Below are positions 1-13,297 of a stretch of 64,000 nt of DNA, piece after piece. Source of the DNA: Leptodactylus fallax (Eukaryota; Chordata; Amphibia; Anura; Leptodactylidae); contig CAMRHE010000018.1 in the NCBI GenBank assembly GCA_947044405.1, positions 5,208,001 through 5,272,000 on the forward strand, read 5' to 3'. Made by a program: the position numbers and the translations under genes. Each line of letters begins with the position of its first letter. The stretch's first letter is position 1. Under the pieces are notes generated by a model. That model saw nothing but the letters and a program-made list of their open reading frames with translations. It searched no databases and was not told the DNA's origin.

Positions 1-1640
1 GGAAACAAATGGTGGTTGCACACACCCCTTTAAAAAAACGTGACTTTAGTTATTGATGCCTTTCTTGTGCAAACATCAGAAGTAGGTTCAAAACAAACTG
101 AAAATATAAAGCGAGGACAGAAATACTTAGCTTGAAGTGAAAGGTAAATTTAGTGAAGTATGAAAATGTTTACAATATTTTTTTGCACCTTCATATGCAC
201 CTCTATGTTAATGAAAAAGAAGGCGCCAAATACAATAATATTATGTATCAGCAGCGGTCTCTCCCTGCCTGCATTAATACGTATCTTGGACATTCAGTTG
301 TTAATTTACACTGATTAAATGAGAGAATCTAGCGGTGATTTACTACCGTAATTACACCGCACAATACAGTGTCTTTTCCTGCAATACATAACCAGTTTCT
401 ACCATTTCAGAGCAGTATTTTATGAATAACCTACTCTGTGATGTCTGCAGGTAGCTGAGCCAGTGAATGTCACTCCAGCCATCTTTGCCAAACCCCTCTG
501 GCCATCAACACTAAAGTGAAAAAAGAGCTAGAGGCGACATCCAGTCCTTAACTTGGAAGGAACAATAACACCTGGACTTTACTGGCGTGGATTCAAAGGC
601 AACATTTTATTCTCCCCCTAGTTTTTGAAGCACTTAAATAAATAATGGCTCTATTATTCTACAGTAATTTTTTAACCACTACAATAGTGACACTATGTTA
701 TGCAGATAATCATCTATACATAAGACAATAAATACAACAAAAACACTAAGCAGTTGCTAAGCAACAAAATGAAAGTAGAACTTTTTCACAGGGGACTATG
801 TTAAAAGGGCATGCCCAGAAATAACTGTCTCTGTTACACAATGTAGCACGGTTATTACAAAACATAAAAAAGCAACCAATGCGAACTGATCCGGTGAACA
901 CTCATCTTACTTTTACAACACTGTCACGTGCTGTAAAATTTGGTTTTATAGGCATCTGTTAAATCTGATGTTTAGTTTGCTACTATCATTGAATTATTTG
1001 TGCATCTGCTTATGATTGTCACCAATGCTATTATTTTATCACTGTAACCATTTCCCTGACCATTTCATAGATAATGAAAATAGTGTGGAGGTTGTCAGAG
1101 ACCCACCTCTATTAACAGATAGCATGCTTTTGTGTAGCAGTACAAAACTGAGGATTTGGAATAGTTACATAGTTAATATTAATAGCGATAATCACCTAAA
1201 GCTTTTTGTAAAAAGTATATCAGACTGGACTCACATCTACGGCATTCATTACGTGTTACATCAGGAGAACAGAAGCAAAATGGATGCTAAATGACAGACA
1301 ACAACAGATCCCTTTGAGTATTATGGTTTCAGGTATCAATTATGATGTCTGTCATTTTGCAGGATAAGAAAATCTTCTATGCAGGCCTTTTTCGTCCAGA
1401 TGTGTTTTGTATCCGACTTCCGAGCCTCGTTTAGTCATGGGGGTTCATACTGTGAATAAAACTGTAATAGTTACTGTGGAGTGAGCTGACCCCTGACAGC
1501 CGCACTGTCGTCACGTGCTAGGACGGCCTGTACGTGACAGCTAAACAGGTATTGTGGTAATATTTGTTCTTCACTCATGATTTTCATACAGAAGATGGAA
1601 GCAACAAGCCATTTTTTTTTTTGCCAAGGGCAAAGTTTAA
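1..1640. other. AT-rich spacer, no gene recognised
   Basis: No exon, RNA gene or clear repeat family is visible. The longest open frame (about 92 codons near 1.0-1.3 kb) has no recognisable domain and no splice context, so it is treated as chance. The stretch could be intergenic or intronic. Confidence 0.5.
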
Positions 1641-1875
1641 CATTTTATTTTTGTTTACTTATATGGCGCCATCATATTTTGTGACGCTTTACAGATATTG
1701 TCAACACTGTCCCAAGTAAGGCTCACAATCTAAATTCTCTATTAGTATATCTTTGGAGGGTGGGAGGAAACCCATTCAAACACAGGGAGAACATACAAAC
1801 TCCATGCAGATGTTGTCCTTCGAACCTAGGACTCCAGCACTGCAACAAAACAGTACTAGTCAGGAATGCCACCAT
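1641..1875 (-). repeat. tRNA-derived SINE with L2-like tail
   Basis: Read on the minus strand this copy has a tRNA-like head with a B-box-like GGTTCGAA (about 1815-1828), then a body including GGGTTTCCTCCCACCC, and ends in a tail with GGCGCCATATAAGTAAAC. The A-box end near 1860-1880 is degraded. The same body recurs at 28445-28697 and 33873-34115. The tail resembles the 3' end of the L2-type LINE at 46.3-46.46 kb, suggesting L2 enzymes mobilised it. Diverged and presumably inactive. Confidence 0.75.
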
Positions 1876-1880
1876 TTTTT

Positions 1881-3316
1881 TTTGTATCGAAGTAGATTCC
1901 AAATATTCTATTGCTGATATTGTAACCCACGTCTAGCAAATGTAACCGTGTCTTGAACCTGTGCAGAGCTAATACTAAAATGCACCTTCCAGGACCTTAA
2001 ACTGGAAGGATGATGTCACCAAAGGTCTTTGAGGCTGTGCCAACTGCTACTGATAATACTGGGAAAGGTAATGGTGACATATAACCTAACTGTAAGAGAG
2101 GGGGGAACTATTGGCAGTATGTGAAGTGAGCTATAGGGAGCAGATTCTGTGAAAGGCAGAGAAGATGCAGGAATGCATTTTGACAGAAGGACAGAGGAAC
2201 GAATGGGGAGGATGAATCTGAGGTCACAAGTTACTCAATTGTACCTGCAGGCAGCAAAGAGAAACCTCCTGTATGTACAGCAATCTATGCAAGAAATAAA
2301 GCGATCACACTGTGACCATGTGACTTGTTGAAGAAGATGAAAGCAGGATAAGGAAATACACTGGGGGTAGACAACTATTCCCCTTAGTATTAAAGCAGTC
2401 CAACAAATTACCTATATAGAAAGGTGACACGTATAAAGTCCCAGCCTTGGTTACTCCCATGGAGGGATGTAAGTCAATGAATCTAGGAAGGACTTGTGTG
2501 CTTCCCTGAAATATGATGAGTAACAGACTTCTCTAAACTTTAATTAAACTTAATTACACTGATGACTGACTTTAGCGGAGTTTCCTAAGGATAAGAGGGT
2601 CATTAGGAGTGCGGAAGTCTTCCAGTTAACCACAGTTATTTGGTAAATTGAAACAATACTAGATGTATCTTAAATGACCAAGGTCATATGGCAAAGACAG
2701 AAATACATCTGATTTTTGCATACAGATACCATTATGTGGAATGTATGTCAGGAAAAAGTGCTACTTGGTGGTAAGACAGTTACAGTGGACATAAAGAAAT
2801 GTACTGGGAGTGATAAGCATTAGTATTCTATTTTATTCAGTGCATACATTTACATACTGTATGTGAACATTATATTCTACTTCTTAAAAATATGTACACA
2901 TGCAATTTATTTCCATACAGATTTTCCATCAGTTTTAGCAAGACTAATTCAGTAGCAACAGCAAATATGGCTGTGCTTTCTGTTGTCACTTTTGCAAAAC
3001 TGGCTACCACAACAAAACAGAAAATGCCGATAACTCTGTGATTAGTAATAACATAACTACCATATTTTATCAAATAAACCCAAAATAACAGAGTGCTGAC
3101 TGTAAGCCACTAATATAGACCAATTTAAAATTTGATCCTTGAGACCAATCGCACTGTTGTGGCTAGATTTATCCATACTGTTTACCCTATGGAAGTTTTA
3201 CCTATACTGCAGAAAAGATACCTAAATTATTGTAGGCTGATAATGGAACTGAAGGAGACTGACACTAGGCTCACCTCTCTGTTGTTTGGGTCTGTTTTTG
3301 GTGGACACTTGTAGTA
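1881..3316. other. AT-rich spacer, nothing recognised
   Basis: Single-copy-looking AT-rich DNA. Short open frames on both strands (60-67 codons) have no family signature. No inverted or tandem repeat stands out. Confidence 0.45.
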
Positions 3317-3319
3317 TTA

Positions 3320-3577
3320 GGCTACAATCACACAACCAAGGTGCAAAATGCCCCAGGGGCATCCGTTTTCATGGATCCCCCATACATTTGAGTGTATGAA
3401 GGGATATGTGTAAATGGACAAAAATAGGACATGACATATTTTGTTCGCTAGAATAGACCATCAAAATAATGGTCATGTGAACAGTCCCCATTCCAATAAA
3501 TTGGATTTAATACTGTTGTGTGACCTCGGTTAAACAGATGTCACATGGCCATTATTCACTGTAGTTTGAATATAGCC
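3320..3577. mobile_element. MITE, PIF/Harbinger-like, TTA duplication
   Basis: Ends are GGCTACAATCACAC on the left and, inverted, GGCTATATTCAAAC on the right. Both sides are flanked by TTA (3317-3319 and 3578-3580), the 3-bp TWA duplication typical of PIF/Harbinger elements. There is no coding capacity in 258 bp. Related ends occur at 4757-4981 and 19943-20135, so this is one of several relatives in the window. Confidence 0.65.
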
Positions 3578-3580
3578 TTA

Positions 3581-4520
3581 CAGATCAAAATGAACTAAAA
3601 CAAGACTGCCATGCTGTATTGTTCGAGCTATGTCCAGATATTGTATTTTACTTTGGAAGGTTAGATATTCAGTACTTTTCCACGACTTTTAATATGGTAT
3701 TCTGTTCTCTACCTAAATAACCTTGACATGCAAACAGCATTACTATGTGCCAATAAATCAATATAATACAGTTGAAATAAAGGCCATTTTGCTTTTCCTC
3801 TTACATTATATAATTAAAGATGGTCAAACAAGCAAAAACAAAAACAGAATTATCCCAATGACTTAATAGGCTATAATTTGATGTGACATTTTATTCTACA
3901 TTTTAGACTCCGTACAAATTATGTTAAAAAAACAGACATAATTCCCTGTGGACAAAATAACATAAGATAAAATAGGTCACAGACCTCTTGTATAGGTTAA
4001 AGCTAACGTACATAAAACCACTACTACATTTTACTTAAAATTGCACTAGTTTAATATGACAAGAGTATAAAGCCCATAGTGCAAATTTAAAGTAAAAAAT
4101 CAATCACATTACAGCTTTCAGTTTGTAAATCTTAAAAAAAAAGATGAAAAAGCTGCAATCTGATTGGTAGACACAGCAACTACTCCACTTCTTCTGTTTA
4201 CCACTACATTATACATGGCAGCTATTTACTAACTAGCTTTTACTATTTGCGCAATTCCTCTGAAATATTGTTTATAGAATTTGATAAAATGTGTGTAATG
4301 CCTATAGACAACAACAACAACACATGTGTAGGTGTGTGACAAGGAGAGGATTTTCCAGTGACACAGATGTGAACTGTGTCCCTTATTACAGTACGTGACA
4401 CTACAAAAAGCACAAGGTGTTGGAAAGTAACTCACTGCTGAAAACAACTTAGAATGTCATAAAATAACAAATGAAGTAATACTTTACTGATTTCCTGCTG
4501 CTGGTTCCAAAACGTATAAG
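3581..4520. other. AT-rich spacer, nothing recognised
   Basis: No gene or repeat boundary recognised. Contains short A-runs and a CAA-rich microsatellite-like patch near 4308-4325. Confidence 0.45.
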
Positions 4521-4753
4521 GCCTTAGGGCCATTTTTGCAACATCTGTCATATGGCTGTTTTGACAACACACAGAAAACATACATGCACCATCTTTTTCC
4601 ATTAAAACAGACAGAGATAGAGCCATTGAAATTTATGGGTTCTAAAATGGCCACAAGTCTGCTGTTTCAAAAACAGCTGTCGCATGGACATTATTCACTG
4701 CCATGTAAGTACCATCCACTTGCTTAGAAGGGCACAGCTATGTGAATAAGGCG
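4521..4753. repeat. Degenerate MITE relative
   Basis: The left end reads AAGGCCTTAGGGCCATTTTTG and the right end contains GCTATGTGAATAAGGCG, resembling the ends of the MITE that follows it. It abuts the TTA at 4754-4756. Arms are too diverged to fix the boundaries. Confidence 0.4.
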
Positions 4754-4756
4754 TTA

Positions 4757-4981
4757 GGCTACATTCACATGAAAGAGGTGCAAAACAGCCATGAAAAACG
4801 CCCATTTTTCACTGCCATTTTTGAAAACAACTAAAAATAGTAAATGACCTAAATTTTGACATTTCTTTACAACAGACTGTCAAAATAACGGTAATGTGAA
4901 TTGGTCCAATTCACTGACATTGAAATTAATGCTGCTGTGTGACGTCCGTTTTTTTATTAATGTTGTCGTATGAATCTAGCC
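4757..4981. mobile_element. MITE, PIF/Harbinger-like, TTA duplication
   Basis: Left end GGCTACATTCACATG and right end (inverted) GGCTAGATTCATACG are complementary. TTA lies on both sides (4754-4756 and 4982-4984). The right TTA is also the left flank of the next MITE, so two elements sit head to tail sharing one TTA. No coding capacity. Confidence 0.65.
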
Positions 4982-4984
4982 TTA

Positions 4985-5250
4985 GGCTAAGACCCAACAT
5001 AGCGTGCTGCAGCAAAAAAGCGCTGCGGGAAAAACTGCAGTGGCAACATATCGCGGTTTTTCCCGCAGCACTTTTCACAAAGTCCGCAGAGGTTTCCTTC
5101 CTTTCTGCTCCCATTATATCTATAGGGAAACCGCCAGCATTTTCGTAGGTATAATTGACATGCTGCAGTTTCCAAACCGCAACGGTTTTGGAAACCGCAG
5201 CATGTCTACTGTGCATATTTTTCCGCAATGTGTAGATGGGATTCGCTAGA
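4985..5250. mobile_element. Palindromic MITE family A, right end incomplete
   Basis: Begins GGCTAAGACCCAACATAGCG after TTA and is made of internal inverted segments (AAAGCGCTGCGGGAAAAAC against GTTTTTCCCGCAGCACTTTT; AAACCGCCAGCATTTTCG near ATAATTGACATGCTGC). The same family occurs at 16923-17208, 22801-23101, 46888-47112 and 62546-62827. The usual terminal segment ending in GGCCTTAGCC is missing. Open frames of 60-110 codons on both strands are by-products of the palindrome. Confidence 0.65.
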
Positions 5251-5259
5251 AGCAAATTT

Positions 5260-6530
5260 AGCACACCAGGGAGCTAGAACTTCCAATCATAGGATTTTTT
5301 TGTACTGTATACTGCAACACTGCTGTATTGCAGTCTATGGTAAAATTCCTGTATAACTATTGAAGCCTGCAATAGGATAATTATATTCCTATAGTAGGCC
5401 TGGGAAACTTCAGAAAGCTTTCAATTATCATAGTAACCCGACAGTTTCCCCAATCTCACTGCATGAGAGCCATACCAGCATCGAATCATAAGAAGTGGGG
5501 TGGGGAAGGACAACAGGTGGGAGGGGGAAAAGGAGTCACAATAGCGTTAAAGCCTACAATTAAAGACCCTGATTGTACGCTATTCCGTCAGATCTCCAGT
5601 ATAAAACAGCAGAGCCTGTTGGAAGTGGAAGTCATATTTAAAAACCCAACACCTAAAACCTCTAGGAAAGCTGAAAAATATACTAACAAACTAAGAAATG
5701 ATCACAATGATTTTCAATCATTAGTCTCGTAGTTTGTTCTGTTTTCTCATATCTGTTCTTGAGTTTCAAAGTTATTTTCTGAATGGAATATTAGATACTC
5801 TGGATTACTTGATGTCACTTTAAAGGCATGTCAGTATATATTGAAAGTCTCTGTAAGTATAGCAGCAATATTAAATATTTTAGATATGTCAAGGTGCACT
5901 TATTCTTCTTTCCAAGACTTGAAAAGTTAGAACGTCCATATCCATCAAATTGCTTTTCTGGCTATGAAAGGCCTCTTCTGTATTCCAAGAAGCCACTGTA
6001 CTTTATCCATGCCAGTGCAACCTTCAGAGTGTTGTGCCACTAAAGGAGCATTGGCGCTGCATACTGAGCAGCATCTGGTGATTGATCTGATATATTATAA
6101 ATGCATCTTCAGAAAAATGAAATTGACAAAAGAAGATGTAAGATTTTTTTCACAAAACCAGAAATCACAGCAGCGGCAACCTTACTAATAAGCTCATTAA
6201 TTAAGAGTGAATGTGTTGCATAATGTTGTTTGGATTGTACTGTGTCTCTTTCATGGCAGTGACTTTCTTCTCAGATGAAAAGAAAAATATGAAATTATGA
6301 AAAATGGGCAGAGAAAAGCCTTGCTGTTGCCAAAGCAGAGAAAAGAAGCCCACTGAAAGAATTTAATGAACATTTACACAATGGTTTAAAGCCTCATATC
6401 GAATGAGGATTCCTTTAGAAACAAAATCACTGGGATAATATAGATAACATTGCTGTTAGCAGAATACTATTTGCAGCGTTTATGCTGATATCTTCCACAG
6501 CAATGGAGAGAGATTGTCATCATTTTCGTC
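5260..6530. other. Spacer, no gene recognised
   Basis: Open frames of up to 89 codons (5463-5732) show no known domain, and composition is not coding-like. No repeat boundary seen. Confidence 0.45.
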
Positions 6531-6534
6531 AGTC

Positions 6535-6914
6535 CTTGTCCCCAATGGGGCTCCCAGTCATCCCTACTTCAGACACACGCATTTACTGTAGGTCCAGTTA
6601 AGACAATAAACCTATTGGTGTGTTTTTGGAGTGCAAGAGGAAACAGAGTATCCAGAGGGGCATCTGCAAACACAGGGCCATGAGGATGTTAAGCAAACAA
6701 ACACAAGATAGATCAGGACCCTGAGGGTGCTACTACCGTAAACGTACCATATTGTATTTTGTAGTGTCTTTGTGGTTGCATTGCAAAATTCATGCCTTCC
6801 CATTTATTTCACTTAGGTAGGAGCTGTGTTTCCATGCAGATAATGTCACTGGTTAGATTCCAACCCAGGACCAGAATACTCCAAGGAAACAATACTAACC
6901 ACTGAGCCACATTA
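6535..6914 (-). repeat. Diverged tRNA-derived SINE, interrupted
   Basis: On the minus strand, an A-box-like GTGGCTCAGTGGTTAG (around 6898-6913) and a B-box-like GGTTGGAATC (around 6855-6870) give the tRNA-like head; SINE body words (TCTGCATGGAAACA, then CTCTTGCACTCC and GGGAGCCCCATTGGGG) follow towards 6535. The body is interrupted by unrelated DNA between about 6690 and 6815. Clearly older than the copies at 28.4 and 33.9 kb. Confidence 0.55.
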
Positions 6915-9900
6915 TTACTAAACAGACAGGCCAAATACACTATATATTGGCCTTTGGATAACTTCATGGATCTAAGTAGCATACTGGCTGAAACATTTGA
7001 AGGGAGTCTGTCACCAGAACCCAGCACAATAATCCCAGCTCTAGGTTAGGGTGACGTGAATCAAATTGTGCTTCCACCTTGTGGATCAGTGTCTCCAGTG
7101 GCAAGACATTGCTGTTTTTGTCAATATGTAAATGAGCTATTTGGAGAAACTAGGGGAGGTAAGTAGCTATGCTCTCATTGCTTTTCTATGGAACAGTGTG
7201 ACAATATCTGTAAAGTGCTATATAAACTAAGCAAAATAAATCAACAACGGTACTTGCTTTGTTACTGCAAGAATATCCCTTTAAAAAAAAAACCAAGATA
7301 ATAGCTTGAAAATGTTTTGGAAACTTATAAAGACTGTACTCATTTCTTGTGATAAAACATGTCCACGAATGCAACACATGTATTGACTAGAAGTATAATG
7401 TGAATTATTAGTTTAGGCCTGAATCGCCCTCCTCCACAAGGCAATAAGCACACGTAAAGACCTAGAATCATTATTTCTTCATTCCACCTTGCATACTGCA
7501 AAGCAAAATGTATTTTTCTGTCGTGTTGTAAAATCCCAATGATTCCAGAAGCAACACAAAACACATCTATTTACACAACTTTATTCAAGTACCAAGGCTG
7601 GAACATGCTGTTTCCCTGAAATGAAAGGTGCATAATGTGTCAGATTAGTTGATAGGCAAAAAAGAGTTGAAAGGGGAAAATTATCATTCAAGGTTGACTG
7701 TAGAAAACAAACAAGGTTGAAAAACGTCATAGTCTAGGTACTGTAGTTAACTTTTTTTCCCGACACAGCAGGTCACATAGACATTGTGGAGGCATGTGAG
7801 CGCTACAAAAGCTAAAGTGTACAAAGTCAAAAGCAATCATTAGGCGCTGCAAGCAAAGGCAAATTAGCAGTTGTTCATATGCAGGCAGTCCCACTGGTGT
7901 ACCACCCTGTGCACTACAAGCTTGCAGCTATGACCAGAGGATCCCAGCACTACTGACACTGCAGTTATCACTAGAGGTAAGTGCCAGAGTAACTAAATAT
8001 CGTCTAAAATGAATTTACAAAGCCAATTTCTTCATGTGTAAATTGAGAGAAATAGGCATAAGAGTGAAGCCTATTAACACCTGGTTAATGAAGCACGCCG
8101 ATACATTTATTAGAATCAAACTTGACTTGGTTAATTATCTACTAATGGCTTTCATTGTTGAATTCAATCTAAAGTAATAGTTGTTCCACCCCTGTGGAAT
8201 TCTGCCTATATACCATCCCAATAATGTGTCCTTTAAGTGTTCTTCTATTATTTCTTCATTATATGGATAATAACAGGCAGAAGAGGGCAGGTCAGGCTGA
8301 TGTCATATGTGAAATAACACCTACAGGCACATAGTTCTCTTCCATATTAGAAACATGCAGAGTGGTAAAGCACGGACCTGAAGCAGTTTCATATAATGAA
8401 CAGACAATGTATACTGTACATAGAAACATACAATAAAAGAGAATATCATACTAACATAGCTGTACAATGTAACAAGGAGTGGTACTGTGTATATCATGGG
8501 GTACCAAAACAAGGGGGTATAGAGGAGGGTAAACAAGGTGAAAATGCTTTAGGTTCAGTCTGAAGATAATAAAATTAAATAGTAGATCATCCCCAATGAG
8601 TGTAAGGTAACCCATGATAGGTGGGTGTTAAGGAATCATACAGATCAATACACAGAACTAGGAAGTGGAGATGGCAGAGACTGTGGTCAAATGAGAAGAA
8701 ATCATCTGACATTTTTTAATTTTACAAATTCATGCAAAAATACTAAATAAAATCACAGACCATGCAGGTACATTAGGAGCACACAGTAAACTATGAATGT
8801 CACTTTATTCTAATAATCCTAACAAGCTACCATTACTTCCTAAGGTAGACAAATCCCTTTAACAAAAGTCTTCACCACAGCACATGAAAGTGGTTTTCCT
8901 GAATATTAATACTGGTGACCTAATCTTAGGAAAGGACATCAATATAAGATCTGAGGGGTCCGGTCAGCTGTTGAAAGGTGCTGCAGTGCATGGGCAATTG
9001 TTGTGGCCTCTTCACTTTTTACCAGTGACAGTGTCATATTTTGTAGTGGCTGCACATGGATCCAGTTGAAAATTTATATTAAAAAAAATCCCAGAATCTT
9101 ACAACATTTACTTTGGCCACTTAGCTTTATAATAGACTGATACCACCTGTTCTGTAGAAATCACTTCTATGTATTCATCTCAGTATCCTCACAGTAAGGA
9201 TTACATTGGTAACATCGCCTATATATAGAAAACATTGGAATCCACCATTCACAATAAGAAATGGTCACAGCTTGCCTCTCCCCCTGCACAGATCACAAAG
9301 CATGTCACGCGAGAGATTGCAGGGAGATAGACAGTACTTGTTCAACCAACTTGTATCTGACTTGTATATGACTCTGTATTATGAGTCGTATATGGCTGGA
9401 GTGAGTTCTCTTTCTCACGCAGGAGTGTTTATTTGCATACTTTCCCCATGAAGCACTGCCTGTAAATAAGTTTTAATACACCAGCTGAATTTTTTTCAAT
9501 AAGAAGCAGCCCCTCTATCCCAAAGTACACAAATTAAAAAAGGTTTCATTAGTGAATGTTATTTAGTTATAGACATCATAACCCAACCACAAAGACAAAT
9601 GAACCTACAGAAATCCAGTTTGGGTGACAGTTAACTTTACATCTATCGCATATCCTTCAGTTATGTGTCATATAATGATGAATAGCCCACCACCTGCCAG
9701 CAGACCATCCCTGTCATATCGAGAAATAATTACCCAGTTTATGATTTATACCGACAGTAGAGGATAAAGCTTCCTTACAGTACAGTGTAGAACTTCCAAA
9801 GTTTAGATCTTACATGACAAGACCGATGAAACTAATCAGCACCATTCAGACATATCATAAAAAGTCACCATGACCTTCCTCTTAATAAGGTGTGTAGTTT

Positions 9901-10107
9901 CAAACAATGTCCATTAATAATAGTTTAATAAGTTAACTGCAAAATATACAGTGAATAAATGGTGTGTATGGTAGAGAATGCCCCAAACCAAAACAAAGGT
10001 CAATATGTCACTTACTGGCCAGGGCTATACATGATCAGTCATACTCTACACAGCCTTGTAAGATACATTATACAGACATAATTTCCTAAGTCCCCTTAAA
10101 CAATGAT
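6915..10107. other. Spacer with one dispersed-repeat end, no gene
   Basis: A repeat end starting GGGAGTCTGTCACCAGAACC lies at about 7001-7025 and resembles the arm of the palindrome at 30384-30741. Otherwise AT-rich unique-looking DNA; 8041-8220 is rich in TTAAT/ATTA words and may be conserved non-coding, which cannot be judged from one sequence. Confidence 0.4.
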
Positions 10108-10490
10108 ATTACACACAATGGGCCATATTTACTACTGTGGTAAATGGTAAGGGTAAAATGCTCCAAAATGTGGTGATCTCGGTGCATCCAGTTTGAGATT
10201 CAATTTTTTATACTTGATAGACAAGTCGGTGTAAAATCCTGACTCAAAGTAAGCCACCTAAGACTAAAAATTCTAAAGATACACCAGATTTATCATCCAG
10301 CATCAGCAACTGTGATAAATCTGGGGCATTTTCAAATTGCCTAAGTTTACACTTTCTTCAGTATCTATCAGCAAATATCGGCAGTGGCTCCAAAATTCTA
10401 GCGCAATTTGTGGGAAAGAAAACTACTGTTCATACCTTGCACCATATTTATCAATAGTTTTAGACACTTTTAAGCCTTGTCTGACAAGTG
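10108..10490. repeat. Dispersed repeat, unclassified
   Basis: Contains inverted words around TTTATCA/TGATAAA (ACACCAGATTTATCATCC near 10282 and GTGATAAATCTGGGGC near 10311). A related fragment (GAGCCAAATTTATCATTC) recurs near 10894. Looks like an old non-autonomous DNA element; boundaries not resolved. Confidence 0.35.
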
Positions 10491-10501
10491 GGTATCACTT
10501 A

Positions 10502-10738
10502 AAGAGGACCTTTCATGTCCTCTGACATTAGCAGAGTTATATACTGCTAGAAAGGTGTTTCTTACCGCCCAGCGTTGATGCTGAGCCATAAGGTAGGTCC
10601 CTCTGACAGTGCAGGACACCGATATCTCTGCAACTGGGGCACATATTGGCAAAGCTAAAAGTGCGCTGAATTCAGCGCACTGTCAGCTTTCTAGCAGTAT
10701 ATAACTCCGCTAATGTCAGAGTACATGAAAGTTTTGCT
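10502..10738. mobile_element. Palindromic MITE, unclassified
   Basis: Two ~52-bp arms are inverted copies: the left contains GCAGAGTTATATACTGCTAG and the right CTAGCAGTATATAACTCCGC, each continuing outward through TCTGACATTAGC and CATGAAAG. No coding capacity and no certain target duplication. Confidence 0.6.
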
Positions 10739-12055
10739 TTCATGGAAAGGGTGTGGCTCATAAGAAAGAGGCATGGCTTAAAATGTACAGTAATGTGCCA
10801 AATTGAACCAAAATTTTAGCAATCTTTATTTTTTGTTTGAATGCAAGTAAGCCAATAAATAGGTGGTGTAAAGTTAGACATTCTAAAGATGAGCCAAATT
10901 TATCATTCAGTTAAAGCTGGCACGCTGTCTAACTATTATAAAATATTAGTAAGTATACCTCAATATGATTCAGCATAGTGTAGGAAAAATTTTTTTTACC
11001 CAGTTATAATCCTGATTGTCTGACACTAATTGTATAGAAAGTGATATTTAAAGTCAAGTTTAATGTAGTAAAGCTAACATACTTCTGCGCCAAACATGAC
11101 TGGAATCCATTTTTGTTATAAACTAGCTTCCAAAACGTGAATAGGATAAACTAGTGAAAGTGATACCACACCAAACTATTCTTAGAACATGAAGTCAGTG
11201 CATTAAAATACCAAATTGCTGACATATTATTTCCAGGTTCATTTTTCCCTTATGCTAAAGAAAAAAACTCAGCAATGAATGGACGTTATTGACCTTAAAG
11301 CTAAGGACACCACACGATTTCAATGATTTATGGAGAGGTTGGAATTGCAATCAAGAAAATATTAAGGTTTCAACTTTTTTTTAATGCAAAAGATTTCTCT
11401 AAAGAAATTAAACCCTGAGGAGCTTCCCATTTAGAAAGAAAAAGAAACAATATTCTTTGTTCATTTATTTAGGTGACTCAGTCTCCCGTAGAAACAGAAC
11501 ATGCAGAGCTGGCATTTTCTCTAAATTAGCAAGGTCTACACACCAAACACTCTCAGGAGCCTTTCTGTCCCTTTGTACCTGAAGTCACCTAGACATCACA
11601 CCACAGTGAGGAACATGTGTACTTCTCAGACAGACAAAGAAGCGCACATGTATCAGACTGAAGTTGCTGAAAATGGATGATTTCAACTATTACAAGTGTT
11701 CTTAGGGTCAAATTTAACAATGAACAAGCTCTTCAGCTGACCACTGACATAGAGTCTTCTGGAAAGAAGTCGGCCATGTTTGAAATTTTTGTTACATAGT
11801 TGGATAAAAGATCTTTTGCTCTTACAGTAGACCTTTCATCCACGAATTCACGAATGATCTTTCCTGGAAAGAATGTTCTCAGAAAGATCATTCATCCTCC
11901 ACCACGTGTCACTGAACATATATGTCCACTTTATACAGCCTATATGGACTATAATGTGTAGGATGAGTCTATGAAAAAATTATTTACCAATCATTGTGCA
12001 ATGGTTCTTCAACTGTCAACCTACTTGTGTACTTATCTAATGTGCAAGGCCACCA
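10739..12055. other. AT-rich spacer, no gene recognised
   Basis: No exon or RNA gene recognised. A diverged fragment of the repeat at 10.1-10.5 kb lies near 10850-10930. Confidence 0.45.
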
Positions 12056-12058
12056 TAA

Positions 12059-12278
12059 GTCTGGAGCCCCACGTTGCGGAAATGCAGCTTTTTTATTGCA
12101 GATTTTGCTGCGGTTTTTTTGAGCCAAAGCCAAGAATGGCTACAAAAGGAATGGAAAATATATAGGACATACTTATACTTCTCTCTTCTGATCAATCCAC
12201 TCCTGGCTTTGACTCAAACGCATGCAACAAAATCTGCGACAAAAACAAGCTATGTTTCCCCAACATGGGGCTGTTCGC
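12059..12278. mobile_element. Palindromic MITE family B, TAA duplication
   Basis: A hairpin-type element flanked by TAA on both sides (12056-12058 and 12279-12281). Arms carry CCCCACGTTGCGGAAATGC against CCCCAACATGGGG, and GAGCCAAAGCCAAGAATGGC against CCACTCCTGGCTTTGACTC. Sister copies are at 18229-18424 and about 59647-59858. TWA duplication suggests PIF/Harbinger mobilisation. Confidence 0.65.
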
Positions 12279-12281
12279 TAA

Positions 12282-13297
12282 ATATGGAAAACTAATATAT
12301 AAATATAAAACACTATATTCTACTTTATAGGTCTGTAATAAATATTGACCCACATGTGATATAATTCACACAAAAAAAAAAAAATAACACAGAATTACAA
12401 ATGAAAGGTGTGACCCCAGTTTATTAAATATAGACCCTATAATGTATATTCCACCGGTTGACAAAATACATATTTTACAGTAGGTCAGGAATTCCCAACC
12501 AGCAAACCAATTGTTCCCTAGAAAACAAGATCAAATGCTGACACTTATAGAAATGGTAAAATTATTTCAGTCTGTTAAAAGTCACAGCACTTGACGTGAG
12601 GGCGTAAACCTTGACCAGAAAATAGAATAGACCTTTCCCTACTCAAAGCATCTTTGAGTTGAGAATGTGAGTTGAGTTGCCCCTGGAGTTGAATATTTTT
12701 TGTAGGGGACAACTCTGGAGGCCATTTTAGTTGTCAGGATTAAAAAACTGGAACATTAATGCACATAATAAGAAAAAAACAACCAACAAAGTTAGGTGCC
12801 AGCTGCAAGTTTCTTGGCACATTGTCTTTTTGGAACTGTTCTTACAGAAATGTATGAATGTAGATAGATAAATTTTAGCCTGGATCCATAATGGATTATA
12901 TACATTGTTATCACTCAGTGAGGTTATTTTATGTCTATGGCAAGCTTAACATATGAACTATCAGAAACTATAGTTTAATATTTTAACATTATTGCCATTC
13001 TATGACAGCTGGCACTCCTAGTTAGAAGCAACAGGTATGACAGATGTCTGCTACCTATTTCCATCATTGAAGGAAACCTCAGATCAAGGACAAATGTTAC
13101 ATGATGAAAAGTCTCTGGAACCTGAATTTCCAGTATGGTAGTTGCATGAATCACTACATACAATAGTGAAAATACCATTATATTATAGAATTGCTATTTA
13201 TGTGGTTTAACAATAATTTCTTTAAAGTTGACGGTGACCCCAGAGTTCGGGTAAAACTGATGTCATCATTTTCCCTCTATATACAAACGCAGCAGAC
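12282..13297. other. AT-rich spacer, nothing recognised
   Basis: No gene or repeat boundary recognised. Confidence 0.45.

Noticed and set aside
5463..5732. 89-codon frame, basic and Gly-rich start
   Set aside because: No recognised domain; isolated in AT-rich spacer.
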